Assembly: GCA_934444365.1 (NCBI GenBank) | Contig: CAKSCM010000010.1 | Coordinates: 1 to 64,000, forward strand | Direction: 5' to 3' | DNA from: an uncultured Eubacteriales bacterium | Lineage (GTDB): Bacteria > Bacillota > Clostridia > Oscillospirales > Acutalibacteraceae | DNA length: 64,000 bases | Shown here: positions 16,159 through 25,264 of the stretch, piece after piece | How the letters are laid out: each line of letters opens with the position of its first letter | Position numbering within the stretch: position 1 is the first letter of the stretch | Position numbers and translations under genes: made by a program | Notes under the pieces: generated by a model | Database searches by the model: none | The model's input: only the letters and a program-made list of their open reading frames with translations | What the model was told of the DNA's origin: nothing

Positions 16159-17223
16159 TTATTTCCAGATTTTTATCATTCCGCTTTCCTGAAGCTTAAC
16201 GATAATTATAAGCAATATCGGCAGACAGACCATTCCTATAACGCCGAAAAGCTGCAACCCGAGATACATGGCCATAAGGGTTACAATGGGCGTTAGCCCG
16301 ACCTGCTTGCCTATTATCTTCGGCTCGATTATCTGACGGATGACCGTTATCGCCGCGTAAAGCACCAACAGGCCTACTCCCATCCAGACATTACCTATAA
16401 TAAGCTGATACACACCCCACGGGATAAGCGCCGTTCCGGTTCCGACAACCGGCAGTATATCCATAATGGCAATAAGCATCGCAAGCACAAAGGCGTATTC
16501 GAGCCTTAATATCATAAAGCCGATAAAAAGCTCGGCACAGGTTATAAGCAGTATTATTATGTAGCCCCGGAGCATTTTTACAATGTTCTCCATAAACAGA
16601 CCCTTAGCCTTGATAATCACCTGTCTGTTTTTTTCGGAAAACTGCCTTAAAACAAAATCCATGTTCTCGCGGTAGCGCGCCGTCATAAAGCAGCACGCCA
16701 CAATGGTTATAATAATCGTAAGCAGCAATCCGGGACCGTTGGTGATAACAGTTTTTGCAATGCCGGAAACGCCGTCCGACAAAAAGGTTATGACCTTTTT
16801 CATTATATCTCCGGGAAGCGACTCAAGCGTACCGGAAACGCTTTGCGGCAGCGAGCTGCTCCAGCGCGAAAACCGGTTGCTTATATCTTTGAAGGACTGG
16901 GTTATTTCGGGAAGCTTTATGTTGGCGTCCCCTATAAACGATACCAGCTCGTCGTATATTCTGTATCCGGCAAAGCCTATAAGAAAAAATACCAGCGAAA
17001 GTATAACCGTAACCAAAACCGCCGACCATACGCCGTTTGGAATTTTTGTCTTGTTAGCAAGCCATCTTACCGGCTTTTGCAATACAAGCGAGCATAAAAA
17101 GCCGATAAAAAAGGGCATCATCCACACAAGCAGATATTTAAAAACGAAATACCCTATAACACAGATAACCGCAATGTAGGCGATATTAATTAAAACTCTT
17201 TTTCTCTTTTCGGTTTCGTCCAC
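16159..17223 (-). CDS. AI-2E/YtvI-family polytopic membrane protein
   Basis: 354 residues from GTG 17223, with GGAGGG 7 bases upstream. The protein has a pair of membrane segments near the N-terminus (residues ~12-50), further segments at ~65-90 and ~155-180, and a C-terminal block of four to five helices containing the family motif IIEPKIIGKQVGLTPIVTL. The layout is that of the UPF0118/PerM family, and the sequence is closest in style to the Firmicute sporulation membrane protein YtvI. Members export small molecules or have unknown function. It stands alone, convergent with the dockerin gene, with about 160 bases separating it from glyS upstream. Confidence 0.87.
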   Translation of the reverse strand: MDETEKRKRVLINIAYIAVICVIGYFVFKYLLVWMMPFFIGFLCSLVLQKPVRWLANKTKIPNGVWSAVLVTVILSLVFFLIGFAGYRIYDELVSFIGDANIKLPEITQSFKDISNRFSRWSSSLPQSVSGTLESLPGDIMKKVITFLSDGVSGIAKTVITNGPGLLLTIIITIVACCFMTARYRENMDFVLRQFSEKNRQVIIKAKGLFMENIVKMLRGYIIILLITCAELFIGFMILRLEYAFVLAMLIAIMDILPVVGTGTALIPWGVYQLIIGNVWMGVGLLVLYAAITVIRQIIEPKIIGKQVGLTPIVTLMAMYLGLQLFGVIGMVCLPILLIIIVKLQESGMIKIWK

Positions 17224-17380
17224 GCCGCTTCCCTCCCCGAAGTATTTATTGCTTCCATGATGATTTTACTACATTTAATTACCATGTTCAATAGTATAAT
17301 TTCAGCTGTTACACCGAACAGCCCAAAAACGGCGAACAGGCCGAAATAACGACCCGTCCGCCGTAGAAATCAAAAAGCGA

Positions 17381-18754
17381 TTAAAATTCCATGGATTTTT
17401 CGATGTACTCTCTTAAAGCGTCGATCTTTATGCGTTCCTGCTGCATTGTATCGCGGTCTCTTACGGTAACGCAGCCGTCGTTCTCGCTGTCAAAATCGTA
17501 TGTTATGCATATGGGAGTTCCTATTTCGTCCTGACGGCGGTAGCGTTTTCCGATCGAACCGGCGTCATCGTAATCCACCATAAAATACTTTGAAAGCATG
17601 TTGCGGATTTCAAGCGCCTTATCGCCCAGCTTTTTGGAAAGCGGAAGCACGGCGGCCTTAAAGGGAGCGAGAGCCGGATGCAGTCTGAGCACCGTTCTGA
17701 CATCGTTATCCCCTACGGCCTCCTCGTCGTAAGCGTCGCACAAAAACGCGAGGGTTACACGGTCGGCACCGAGCGAGGGCTCAACAACATAAGGAATGTA
17801 TCTTTCTCCGGTCTCCTGATCGAAATAATCAAGACCCTTTCCACTCGCCTCCTGATGGCGGCCGAGATCGTAATTTGTACGGTCGGCAATGCCCCAAAGC
17901 TCGCCCCAGCCGAACGGGAAGAGGTATTCAATATCGGTAGTGGCCTTGGAATAAAAGCTTAACTCCTTTTTGTCATGATCGCGCATGCGGAGGTTTTCGT
18001 CCTTCATGCCGAGCTTCAAAAGGAAATCATGGCAATATCCGCGCCAGTATTCGAACCATTCGAGGTCGGTGTCGGGCTTGCAGAAAAATTCGCACTCCAT
18101 CTGCTCGAATTCGCGCAGGCGGAAAAGGAAGTTACCCGGAGTTATTTCGTTTCTGAAGCTCTTACCTATCTGGCACACGCCGAAGGGAAGTTTTTTGCGT
18201 GTGGTACGCTGAACGTTCGCGAAGTTCACGAAGATGCCCTGAGCGGTCTCGGGACGAAGATAAACCTCGTTTTTCGCGTCCTCGGTAACCCCCATAAAGG
18301 TCTTGAACATAAGATTGAATTTACGGATATCGGTAAAATTCGTACCGCCGCATTCGGGGCAGGCGATGTTATGCTCCTTTATGTAGGCCGTCATCTCGTC
18401 GAAGTCCATTCCCTCGGCGCCGACTCCGGTATCCTCTATCAGCTTATCGGCACGATGTCTCGTGTGGCAGTCGCGGCAATCCATAAGCGGATCGGAAAAG
18501 CCTCCGACGTGTCCGCTGGTGACCCAGGTCTGTGGATTCATAAGAATGGCCGAATCAAGTCCTACATTGTAGGGGCTTTCCTGCACGAATTTCTTCCACC
18601 ATGCGCGCTTGACGTTATTTTTGAACTCAACGCCCAAGGGACCGAAATCCCAGGCGTTGGCAAGACCGCCGTATATTTCCGATCCCGGAAATACAAAGCC
18701 TCTGTTTTTGGCAAGCGCCACTATGCTGTCCATGGTTTTTTCAGTTTGTTTCAT
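17381..18754 (-). CDS. glyS: Glycyl-tRNA synthetase, single-chain dimeric type
   Basis: 457 residues from ATG 18754 with GGAGGA 8 bases upstream. This is the class II homodimeric GlyRS: an insert with a CxxC...CxxC zinc-like pair (DCRDCHTRH and CPECGGTNF), then motif 2 FRNEITPGNF, REFEQMECEFF and the RPETAQGIFVNF stretch that binds glycine, motif 3 EPSLGADRVTLAF, and a C-terminal anticodon-binding domain. It charges tRNA-Gly, two copies of which lie in this window. It ends a run of minus-strand genes beginning with cvpA; the 102-base gap upstream has no T-box signature but contains a tandem 12-base repeat (GACCATAAAACA) near 18833-18853. Confidence 0.97.
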   Translation of the reverse strand: MKQTEKTMDSIVALAKNRGFVFPGSEIYGGLANAWDFGPLGVEFKNNVKRAWWKKFVQESPYNVGLDSAILMNPQTWVTSGHVGGFSDPLMDCRDCHTRHRADKLIEDTGVGAEGMDFDEMTAYIKEHNIACPECGGTNFTDIRKFNLMFKTFMGVTEDAKNEVYLRPETAQGIFVNFANVQRTTRKKLPFGVCQIGKSFRNEITPGNFLFRLREFEQMECEFFCKPDTDLEWFEYWRGYCHDFLLKLGMKDENLRMRDHDKKELSFYSKATTDIEYLFPFGWGELWGIADRTNYDLGRHQEASGKGLDYFDQETGERYIPYVVEPSLGADRVTLAFLCDAYDEEAVGDNDVRTVLRLHPALAPFKAAVLPLSKKLGDKALEIRNMLSKYFMVDYDDAGSIGKRYRRQDEIGTPICITYDFDSENDGCVTVRDRDTMQQERIKIDALREYIEKSMEF

Positions 18755-18856
18755 ATAAATATCCTCCGAAAGCTAAAGCTCCGCGCCCTGCTTCGCGCTT
18801 TTGCAACCCGTCCAAGACATGCGGAACGTTTTATGGTCTGTTTTATGGTCTTTATT

Positions 18857-19867
18857 TTACAGTTCTTTAACTAAAGCCTTGTAATAAGGATAAAGCCCTA
18901 TTTTATCCGGCGTATGCTCCGGCAATTGCCAGAAATCATATCCCGGGTAATCGTTACCCTCGATTATAACCGGTCCGTCGGGGGTAATGCAAACATCCCA
19001 GCCGACAAATTTAACCTCGGGCACCTCAAGCGCCGCTTTTTTTACAAGATCGATCGCTTCCTTTACATACGGCACCTTAAAGCCGATGAGCTCCACCCCG
19101 GTGTAAGGGTGCTTATCGTAATTTATAAGAGCCGATGTATGGGCCACGCCGCATATGCGACCGGTATCCTGATCTATAGGGCAGCAAAGTCCGGAATTCT
19201 CCATATTATCCACGAATTTGCCCTCGTTGCCCGATTTTGAAACGGCATAAGCGCAATGTGCGACCCCGTCGGTTACTATGGTAACAATTCTGAGTGCATT
19301 AATCGCAAGGGGATAAAGGCGATTTAAATCCTCATGCTGGGTAAGCAGTTGTTCCACCACCCCAAGCTTTTTGCTCTTTATATATTCGAGCATCTCGGCA
19401 GGGCTTGTAAAATCGGCCTTTTTAAGCCGCTCGATACCCTTTCCGCTCTCTCCGATATTGGGCTTTGCAAAGACAATGTCCTTACCATTTAAAAACTCGG
19501 CGAACTGCTCCTCGTTTACCTTTGCAACGTCTACAAATTCCCGCCCGAGATAAGCTTTAAACCGCTCGTTAAAAAGATTTTTCTGGTCAAAAAGCGGAGC
19601 ATAAACCGGATCGTTCATCAAGGTTATAAGCTTTTTGTTGCGGATTCTCGTCATATATGTGTTGCGCTGACGGGAATTCATATTGTAAAAGCCGAATATG
19701 AGATAGTCGTGATATCCGGCGCCGTACCTCAGCGTGCAAACAAGCATGTCAAAAAATATAAACACTCTGTTTTTGCCCGATTTTTCCGCCGTGCGCGAAA
19801 TTACCTCATGCAGTCTTTTAAAGCTCGAACCGAACACCACGCGACATATATACTTCAGTTTCTTCAA
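18857..19867 (-). CDS. ATP-grasp protein, sugar-transfer-associated type
   Basis: 336 residues from ATG 19867. The N-terminal ~100 residues are basic and aromatic (RTYMTRIRNKK region). An ATP-grasp fold follows: KDIVFAKPNIGESGKGI (~130-147) as the glycine-rich nucleotide loop, VVEQLLTQHEDLN, and the late VKFVGWDVCITPDGPVIIEGN with the metal-binding Asp/Glu/Asn. This matches the sugar-transfer-associated ATP-grasp family of cell-surface polymer loci. Such enzymes join a carboxylate to an amine or thiol at the cost of ATP; the substrates here are unknown. It lies 34 bases after the EctB-like aminotransferase, which may supply its amine. Confidence 0.8.
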   Translation of the reverse strand: MKKLKYICRVVFGSSFKRLHEVISRTAEKSGKNRVFIFFDMLVCTLRYGAGYHDYLIFGFYNMNSRQRNTYMTRIRNKKLITLMNDPVYAPLFDQKNLFNERFKAYLGREFVDVAKVNEEQFAEFLNGKDIVFAKPNIGESGKGIERLKKADFTSPAEMLEYIKSKKLGVVEQLLTQHEDLNRLYPLAINALRIVTIVTDGVAHCAYAVSKSGNEGKFVDNMENSGLCCPIDQDTGRICGVAHTSALINYDKHPYTGVELIGFKVPYVKEAIDLVKKAALEVPEVKFVGWDVCITPDGPVIIEGNDYPGYDFWQLPEHTPDKIGLYPYYKALVKEL

Positions 19868-19901
19868 GCAAAAACGCCTCCCGTAAATTAAAAATGACGG
19901 T

Positions 19902-21164
19902 TTAAAGATTCTCTGTTTCTTTTACTATGGCGTTTTTCAGCCTTCTGAGGCCTTCGATAAGCAGCTCGTCCTCAATGACAAGCGGCGGCATTATCTTCAT
20001 AACCGAATTGTCTCTGCCGACACGCTCGATAACCAGCCCGTTATCGAAGGCGCTGTGCATGACCTTGCGCGAAAAGCTGTCTCCGCCGAGCCCTGACAAA
20101 TCAACGCCCCATACAAGACCGATTCCGCGGCTCGATATTCTGCTGTCGATGGTTTCTATTTCTTCCTTCATAAAACGGGATACTATTCCCTGCTTATGCT
20201 CGACCTGGGCCGGAATGTCCTCTTTTACAAATACCTCAAGCGCCTTTCTCGCCGCAACGAGAGAGAGCTGATTGCTCCTGAAGGTGCCGGTGTGTTCGCC
20301 GGGCGACCACTTGTCAAGCTCGGGACTAATAAGCACCAATGAAAGCGGCAGTCCGTATCCGCCTATCGACTTTGAAACGGTTACCATGTCGGGCTTTATT
20401 CCGGCCCTTTCAAAGCTGAAAAAATTGCCCGAACGTCCGCATCCGACCTGTATGTCGTCGACAATAAGCAGAATGTCGTTTTCGTCGCAGAACTCGCAGA
20501 GCCCCTTTAAAAATTCAATGCTCATGACGTTTATTCCGCCGTCGGCCTGCACCGTTTCAAGCACAAAGGCAGCCGGCTTTTCCACTCCGGAATGGTCGTC
20601 GTCAAGGAGCGTCCGTGCGTACCTTAAGGTGTCAAATCCGCCCATCATGTACGGAGCCGGCAAATGGGTCACATTCGAAAGCTCGACCCCGGCGCCGCCG
20701 CGGGAGGCCTCGTCGCAGGTAAGGGCGAGCGAACCGAGTGTCATACCGTGAAAAGCACCCATCAGTGCGAAGATATTGCTTCTGCCCTTTACCTTGCGGG
20801 CAAGCTTTAATGCCGCTTCCACCGCATTTGTTCCCGTGGGACCGGGGAACTGTATCTTGTAATCGAGTCCTCTTGCAGACAGAATATTGTCCTCAAAATA
20901 CTTGATAAAATCGGCCTTTACCGGGGTGTACATATCAAGCGCATGAATGATCCCGTCGCTGTTTAAATACTCAATAAGCGCCGATTTTATCTCGTCGTTA
21001 TTATGCCCGTAGTTAACCGCTCCGGCGCCGCTGAAAAAGTCGATATACTCCTTGCCCTCGGTATCGGTAAGAACCGAGCCCTTCGCCTTTTTAAAAACGG
21101 TGGGAAAGCTTCTGCAATAGGACCTTACCTCAGACTCATATTTCTCAAAAATATCACTGTTCAT
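19902..21164 (-). CDS. EctB-like diaminobutyrate--2-oxoglutarate aminotransferase
   Basis: 420 residues, the typical EctB length. It is a class III PLP aminotransferase: GAGAVNYGHN, GPTGTNAVEAALK, the gatekeeping GAFHGMTLGSLALT, DDIQVGCGRSG, and the PLP lysine in TVSKSIGGYGLP, followed by GEHTGTFRSNQ. These blocks are much closer to EctB than to ornithine or GABA aminotransferases. The family converts aspartate semialdehyde to 2,4-diaminobutyrate. ectA and ectC are absent, so ectoine synthesis is not implied. Its ATG 21164 lies inside the end of the Clp gene (11-base overlap), so the two are translationally coupled, and an ATP-grasp gene follows. Confidence 0.85.
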   Translation of the reverse strand: MNSDIFEKYESEVRSYCRSFPTVFKKAKGSVLTDTEGKEYIDFFSGAGAVNYGHNNDEIKSALIEYLNSDGIIHALDMYTPVKADFIKYFEDNILSARGLDYKIQFPGPTGTNAVEAALKLARKVKGRSNIFALMGAFHGMTLGSLALTCDEASRGGAGVELSNVTHLPAPYMMGGFDTLRYARTLLDDDHSGVEKPAAFVLETVQADGGINVMSIEFLKGLCEFCDENDILLIVDDIQVGCGRSGNFFSFERAGIKPDMVTVSKSIGGYGLPLSLVLISPELDKWSPGEHTGTFRSNQLSLVAARKALEVFVKEDIPAQVEHKQGIVSRFMKEEIETIDSRISSRGIGLVWGVDLSGLGGDSFSRKVMHSAFDNGLVIERVGRDNSVMKIMPPLVIEDELLIEGLRRLKNAIVKETENL

Positions 21165-23508
21165 AGGTTATTTCCCCATCCTTTGTAAGGAAAAATTTTG
21201 TCGGTGCATCGTCGCACCTTTCGACCATTATTTCGGCAATGCGGTCTTCCACCTTACGTCTTATAACGTTCCTGAGATCTCTCGCTCCGCGCTCTTTTCC
21301 GTAAGCCTCGTCGGCAATAGGCAAAAGCCCGTCATTGTCCCACTCAAAATCTATTGTACGCTCGGCAAGCGAACCTTTAAGTTCCCCGAGCATTAAAGCG
21401 GCTATCTTTACAAAATCGTCGCGTGTAAGCGGATTAAAGCAAACCACCTCATCCACACGGCCTATAAACTCCGGACGTAAAAACTCTCTGAGCGCCTTCA
21501 TCGTTCGCTCGCTCGAGGCCGTTTTCTCGTCCTTACCGAATCCGAGCAAAGCGGTTTTGTTCTCGCTTCCGGCATTGGTGGTCATGACTATTATGGTGTT
21601 TTCGAAGTTGACCGTCCTGCCGTGCGCGTCGGTTATTCTTCCGTCATCCAGTATCTGCAAAAGCACGTTCATAACATCGGGATGCGCCTTTTCTATTTCG
21701 TCAAAAAGCAGTACCGAATAGGGCTTTCTCCTGACCTTTTCGGTCAGCTGACCGGCCTCGTCATACCCGACGTAGCCCGGCGGAGAACCTATTATACGGG
21801 AAACCGAATGTTTCTCCATAAACTCCGACATATCAAGCCTTATAAGGGTCTCGGGCGTGTCGAAAAGCTCGGCCGCCAGCACCTTTACCATTTCGGTTTT
21901 TCCCACTCCGGTGGGTCCGGCAAATATAAAGGAAGCAGGCCTTCTCCCCGGGCTTATGTGAACACGGGAGCGCCTTACGGCGTTTGATACAAGCTTTATC
22001 GCCTCGTCCTGACCTATTATCTTTTCTCCGAGCCGCTCTTCCAGTCCGGCAAGCCTTTGCAGATCGCTCTGTCTCACCTTGGCGGCCGGAATACCGGTCC
22101 ACAGCTCTATGACCCTCGCAAGATCGTCCTCGGTAACGCTGACCGACGACGCATCCTTTTTGTATCCGTCATACTCGCTTTTAAGCCTTGCGAGCTCGGC
22201 CTTCATATTGGCTATTTTCTCATAATCGGGAGCTCCGGATTCATCGGACGATTCGCCCTCTATCGTTTCGAGTTCCTCGTTCATCTCGTCGATCTTTCTG
22301 CCGCTTATTATCATCCGGTCGGCCGCCTTGTTGCGAAGGGCAGCGCTGGCGCACGCCTCATCTATTAAATCTATCGCCTTATCGGGCAAAAACCGGTCGG
22401 TTATATATCTTTCGGAAAGTCTGACGGCGCGCGAAATAAGGGCGTCCGGCAAAACTATATTGTGGAATTTCTCGTAATACTCCTTGATTCCCGTGAGAAT
22501 CTTTATAGTATTCTCGATGCTCGGCTCCTCCACCGTGACCGGCTGAAAACGCCTTTCGAGCGCGGCGTCCTTTTCAATATGCTTGCGATACTCGTTAAAG
22601 GTGGTGGCGCCTATTACCTGTATTTCTCCCCTTGAAAGGGCCGGCTTTAGAATATTTGCGGCGTTCATCGAGCCTTCCGCATCTCCCGTTCCGACAAGGG
22701 TATGCACTTCGTCTATAAAAAGAATTATATTTCCGTTCGACTTAACCTCGTCGATAAGTCCCTTTATACGGCTTTCAAACTGGCCTCTGAACTGGGTTCC
22801 GGCCACAAGCGCCGTCATATCAAGCAGAAAAATCTCCTTATCAAGCAGCTTTGCCGGCACATCTCCCTCGGCAATTTTCTGAGCCAGTCCCTCTGCAATG
22901 GCAGTTTTTCCGACGCCCGGTTCGCCTATTAAGCAGGGATTATTTTTTTGTCTTCTTAATAATATCTGTATTACCCGGTAAAGCTCCCTGTCGCGGCCGA
23001 TAATGCGGTCGGTCTCGCCGTTTTTCGCCTTGGCGGTAAGGTTTGTACAGTAAGCGGACAAAAACTTGCGCTTTTTCTCTTTACTTTTTTTCTTATCCTT
23101 CTTGCCGGTTTTTTCATCGATTCCTAAAGTACCGTTTCCGGCATTTTCTCCGCCCTCGGCGACCGAGTTTTGAGCGCTTTCGCCTCCGCCGAAAAGATTT
23201 TTCAGAAACGGCGGCATAAAAGCGGCGCCGCCCGGCATAAATCCGTCGGGAGAATCGCCGTCGCCGTCTTCCGTCCCCTCGGGCAAGTCATCTCCGCCCA
23301 TTCCGAACATATTCATCATTTCGCCCGTCATGTTCTCAAGATCGTCATCCGATATATTCATCTGATCAAGCATATCGGAAATTGGTTTGATCTTAAGCTC
23401 GCGGGCGCATTTTAAACAAAGTCCCTCGGGAGTGCTTTTATCCCCTTCAATCCTGGTTATAAACACCACGGCCGGACGTTTTTTACACCTTGAACAAAGC
23501 TGAGCCAT
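21154..23508 (-). CDS. Clp/Hsp100 AAA+ ATPase with N-terminal zinc finger
   Basis: 784 residues from ATG 23508. In place of the usual Clp N-domain it begins with a small zinc finger (C5, C8, C31, C34), like McsA, then a Met/Gly/Asp-rich linker and a Lys-rich stretch (~134-148). Two AAA+ modules follow: Walker A GEPGVGKT (195-202) with LFIDEVH, and GPTGVGKT (~530-537) with LLFDEIEKAH. A middle helical domain lies at about 400-460. ALLGFGKDE in the second module contains the LGF tripeptide that docks ClpP, so it is likely an unfoldase for ClpP. clpP, mcsB and ctsR are not nearby. It overlaps the EctB-like gene by 11 bases. Confidence 0.92.
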   Translation of the reverse strand: MAQLCSRCKKRPAVVFITRIEGDKSTPEGLCLKCARELKIKPISDMLDQMNISDDDLENMTGEMMNMFGMGGDDLPEGTEDGDGDSPDGFMPGGAAFMPPFLKNLFGGGESAQNSVAEGGENAGNGTLGIDEKTGKKDKKKSKEKKRKFLSAYCTNLTAKAKNGETDRIIGRDRELYRVIQILLRRQKNNPCLIGEPGVGKTAIAEGLAQKIAEGDVPAKLLDKEIFLLDMTALVAGTQFRGQFESRIKGLIDEVKSNGNIILFIDEVHTLVGTGDAEGSMNAANILKPALSRGEIQVIGATTFNEYRKHIEKDAALERRFQPVTVEEPSIENTIKILTGIKEYYEKFHNIVLPDALISRAVRLSERYITDRFLPDKAIDLIDEACASAALRNKAADRMIISGRKIDEMNEELETIEGESSDESGAPDYEKIANMKAELARLKSEYDGYKKDASSVSVTEDDLARVIELWTGIPAAKVRQSDLQRLAGLEERLGEKIIGQDEAIKLVSNAVRRSRVHISPGRRPASFIFAGPTGVGKTEMVKVLAAELFDTPETLIRLDMSEFMEKHSVSRIIGSPPGYVGYDEAGQLTEKVRRKPYSVLLFDEIEKAHPDVMNVLLQILDDGRITDAHGRTVNFENTIIVMTTNAGSENKTALLGFGKDEKTASSERTMKALREFLRPEFIGRVDEVVCFNPLTRDDFVKIAALMLGELKGSLAERTIDFEWDNDGLLPIADEAYGKERGARDLRNVIRRKVEDRIAEIMVERCDDAPTKFFLTKDGEITYEQ

Positions 23509-23588
23509 TAATCCTTCTCCTTAAAAATACGGATCGTCGTAATTTAATCTTTTGAAGCCTGTAATTTATGCTTCGGATTTTATTGTCA

Positions 23589-24236
23589 TTATCTTGCCTG
23601 TCCTGCCCTTTCATCGGCCGGAGCATCGCTTTTTTCATCCTCAAAGCTTTCGCTTTCAATGTTGTATTTACCGCTTAAAATCCCGTAGAATATCGGTATA
23701 TACTGCATAAGAGCCAGTATCATGCAAAGAGCGGCGGCAACAGCCAGCACCCACAGAATAACCGGCGGCACCGCAACGCCCGCACCGATTTCCGATATAA
23801 CATCCGAAAAAATTATAAGAGCCATTACAACATACAAAAGGAAGGTTGCAACCTTGCCCCATATTTTCGATTCGGACGGGCGCGTGCCCTTTTTAAGCAG
23901 AATATATGCGCCGGTAAGCATAAGCCCTTCTTTTACGATAAGTATACCGAGCAGCAGCCACATCTGACTGTGTCGTATGGTAAGACATATAACCACCGCC
24001 AGCACGGTAAGCTTATCGGCAAGAGGATCAAGCAGCTTGCCGAGCGAGGATATCTGATTGAATTTACGGGCTATGGTGCCGTCGAGAGTATCGGTTATTC
24101 CCGACACCGCAAGCAGCACAAGCGCCGCTATAAAATACCCCTTAATGTAAGTAATTATTATGGCCGGTATCATAATAAGCCTCAAAAGTGACAGCAAATT
24201 CGGTACGGTCATATTTGATCTCAGTTTTTCGTTCAT
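23589..24236 (-). CDS. pgsA: CDP-diacylglycerol--glycerol-3-phosphate 3-phosphatidyltransferase
   Basis: 215 residues from ATG 24236. The CDP-alcohol phosphotransferase signature D-G-x2-A-R-x8-G-x3-D-x3-D is complete (DGTIARKF ... GKLLDPLAD, residues ~48-70). Four to five membrane segments surround it, and the C-terminal tail is acidic and hydrophilic. It makes phosphatidylglycerol phosphate at the cytoplasmic membrane, the first committed step of anionic phospholipid synthesis. It sits 18 bases after cvpA and 80 bases before the Clp gene in one minus-strand run. Confidence 0.95.
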   Translation of the reverse strand: MNEKLRSNMTVPNLLSLLRLIMIPAIIITYIKGYFIAALVLLAVSGITDTLDGTIARKFNQISSLGKLLDPLADKLTVLAVVICLTIRHSQMWLLLGILIVKEGLMLTGAYILLKKGTRPSESKIWGKVATFLLYVVMALIIFSDVISEIGAGVAVPPVILWVLAVAAALCMILALMQYIPIFYGILSGKYNIESESFEDEKSDAPADERAGQAR

Positions 24237-24254
24237 AAGTCAACTCCACATTTT

Positions 24255-24941
24255 TCAGCCGAGCAAATCAAAAATAAATCGGACAAATACGGTACTGCCT
24301 ACGGCCTCGCCCGTAACGCCGCCTATACCGCCGGTCAAAACGAGCACAATATATATAATCGCCGCTGCGGCGGCAGCCCATAAGGCGCCCTTCAGCAGTC
24401 CCAAAACCCCGCCGAGCAGCGCATTAAGCGAGCCTATAACGGCAATTTTATTGAATACCTTTGAAAGCGGCTTTAAAACCAGCTTTAAAACAAAGCAAAG
24501 CAAAATAAACAGCAAAAGCAGCAAAACCGCCCTCATAATGGTAACGGCGGCCGGCCTTACGGCCTTTTCCATCACAAAATCGGTTACACCCTCGGCAGCG
24601 GTACCGGCCGGAATACTCTGCTTTACAATTTCGGGTGTTACACCGGCGGCCGCCGCGAAGGCCGAGACGGTCGCATTCCGACCGAAAATGCCGTCAACCG
24701 CCGCCTCCGCCGTGTTTTCGGAGTATTCGGTTACCGTTTGGCTTACGGCACGGCGTATCGGTTTCTCGGCAAAGGTCTCATAGCAAACCTCCGACAGCGT
24801 TCCCGAAAGTGAAAACGCAACAACGAAGGCGATAAAAACGCTCAAAAAGCTAAGCAGCATATAAACGAATCCCCGTTTTATGCCGACTATAACACCGGAA
24901 ACCACCACAGCAATAAGTATTATATCCAGTATCCAGGACAT
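24255..24941 (-). CDS. CvpA-family membrane protein
   Basis: 228 residues from ATG 24941, with AGGAGG 7 bases upstream. The N-terminus IILIAVVVSGVIVGIKRGFV with a glycine-rich first helix and a second helix right after it is the CvpA hallmark. Two more membrane segments lie near residues 128-155 and 175-205. A periplasmic-type loop of about 60 residues lies between. Family members are linked to colicin V export and, in Firmicutes, to envelope homeostasis; the function here is not known. It is the first gene of a minus-strand series through glyS. Confidence 0.88.
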   Translation of the reverse strand: MSWILDIILIAVVVSGVIVGIKRGFVYMLLSFLSVFIAFVVAFSLSGTLSEVCYETFAEKPIRRAVSQTVTEYSENTAEAAVDGIFGRNATVSAFAAAAGVTPEIVKQSIPAGTAAEGVTDFVMEKAVRPAAVTIMRAVLLLLLFILLCFVLKLVLKPLSKVFNKIAVIGSLNALLGGVLGLLKGALWAAAAAAIIYIVLVLTGGIGGVTGEAVGSTVFVRFIFDLLG

Positions 24942-25079
24942 TTCGGTTCCTCCTGCAATAAAAAATGTTTTTCACCGGCGAAATTCTTTACAGCAAAAAT
25001 CCGCCTTGCCAAAAGGTGTTTTTGCAAGGTCATATCATTATACCACCAAATAACAGCCATTTCAAGAAAAAAACGGGAT

Positions 25080-25109
25080 AATATACAAATACTCAATTGT
25101 AATTGTAAA
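25080..25109 (-). promoter_or_regulatory. Probable promoter of the cvpA-pgsA series
   Basis: Minus strand TTTACA (25109-25104), 18-base spacer, TATATT (25085-25080), about 140 bases before the cvpA start. The gap between cvpA and DUF1292 holds only this and a divergent promoter. Confidence 0.5.
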
Positions 25110-25148
25110 CGCATTGTAACCGTCCGGCCGTATTACGGCAGGTAACAC

Positions 25149-25178
25149 TTGACACGGACACCGTTTTAACTGTAGAAT
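25149..25178 (+). promoter_or_regulatory. Promoter of DUF1292-engB-lysA
   Basis: TTGACA (25149-25154), 18-base spacer, TAGAAT (25173-25178). The leader contains a small hairpin ATGGGA/TCCCAT near 25209-25228. Confidence 0.65.
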
Positions 25179-25264
25179 GTAGTGTAAATACTTAATGCGC
25201 CTTACGCGATGGGAAGGGCCTGTCCCATAACGTGTACGGCGAAAAAATTAAAGAGGTAAATAAA

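Noticed and set aside
18755..18856. Possible T-box upstream of glyS
   Set aside because: The gap is only 102 bases and lacks the T-box sequence and a terminator; it holds just a tandem 12-base repeat.
19902..21164. Ectoine biosynthesis locus
   Set aside because: Only the ectB-like gene is present; ectA and ectC are missing and the neighbours are an ATP-grasp enzyme and a Clp ATPase.
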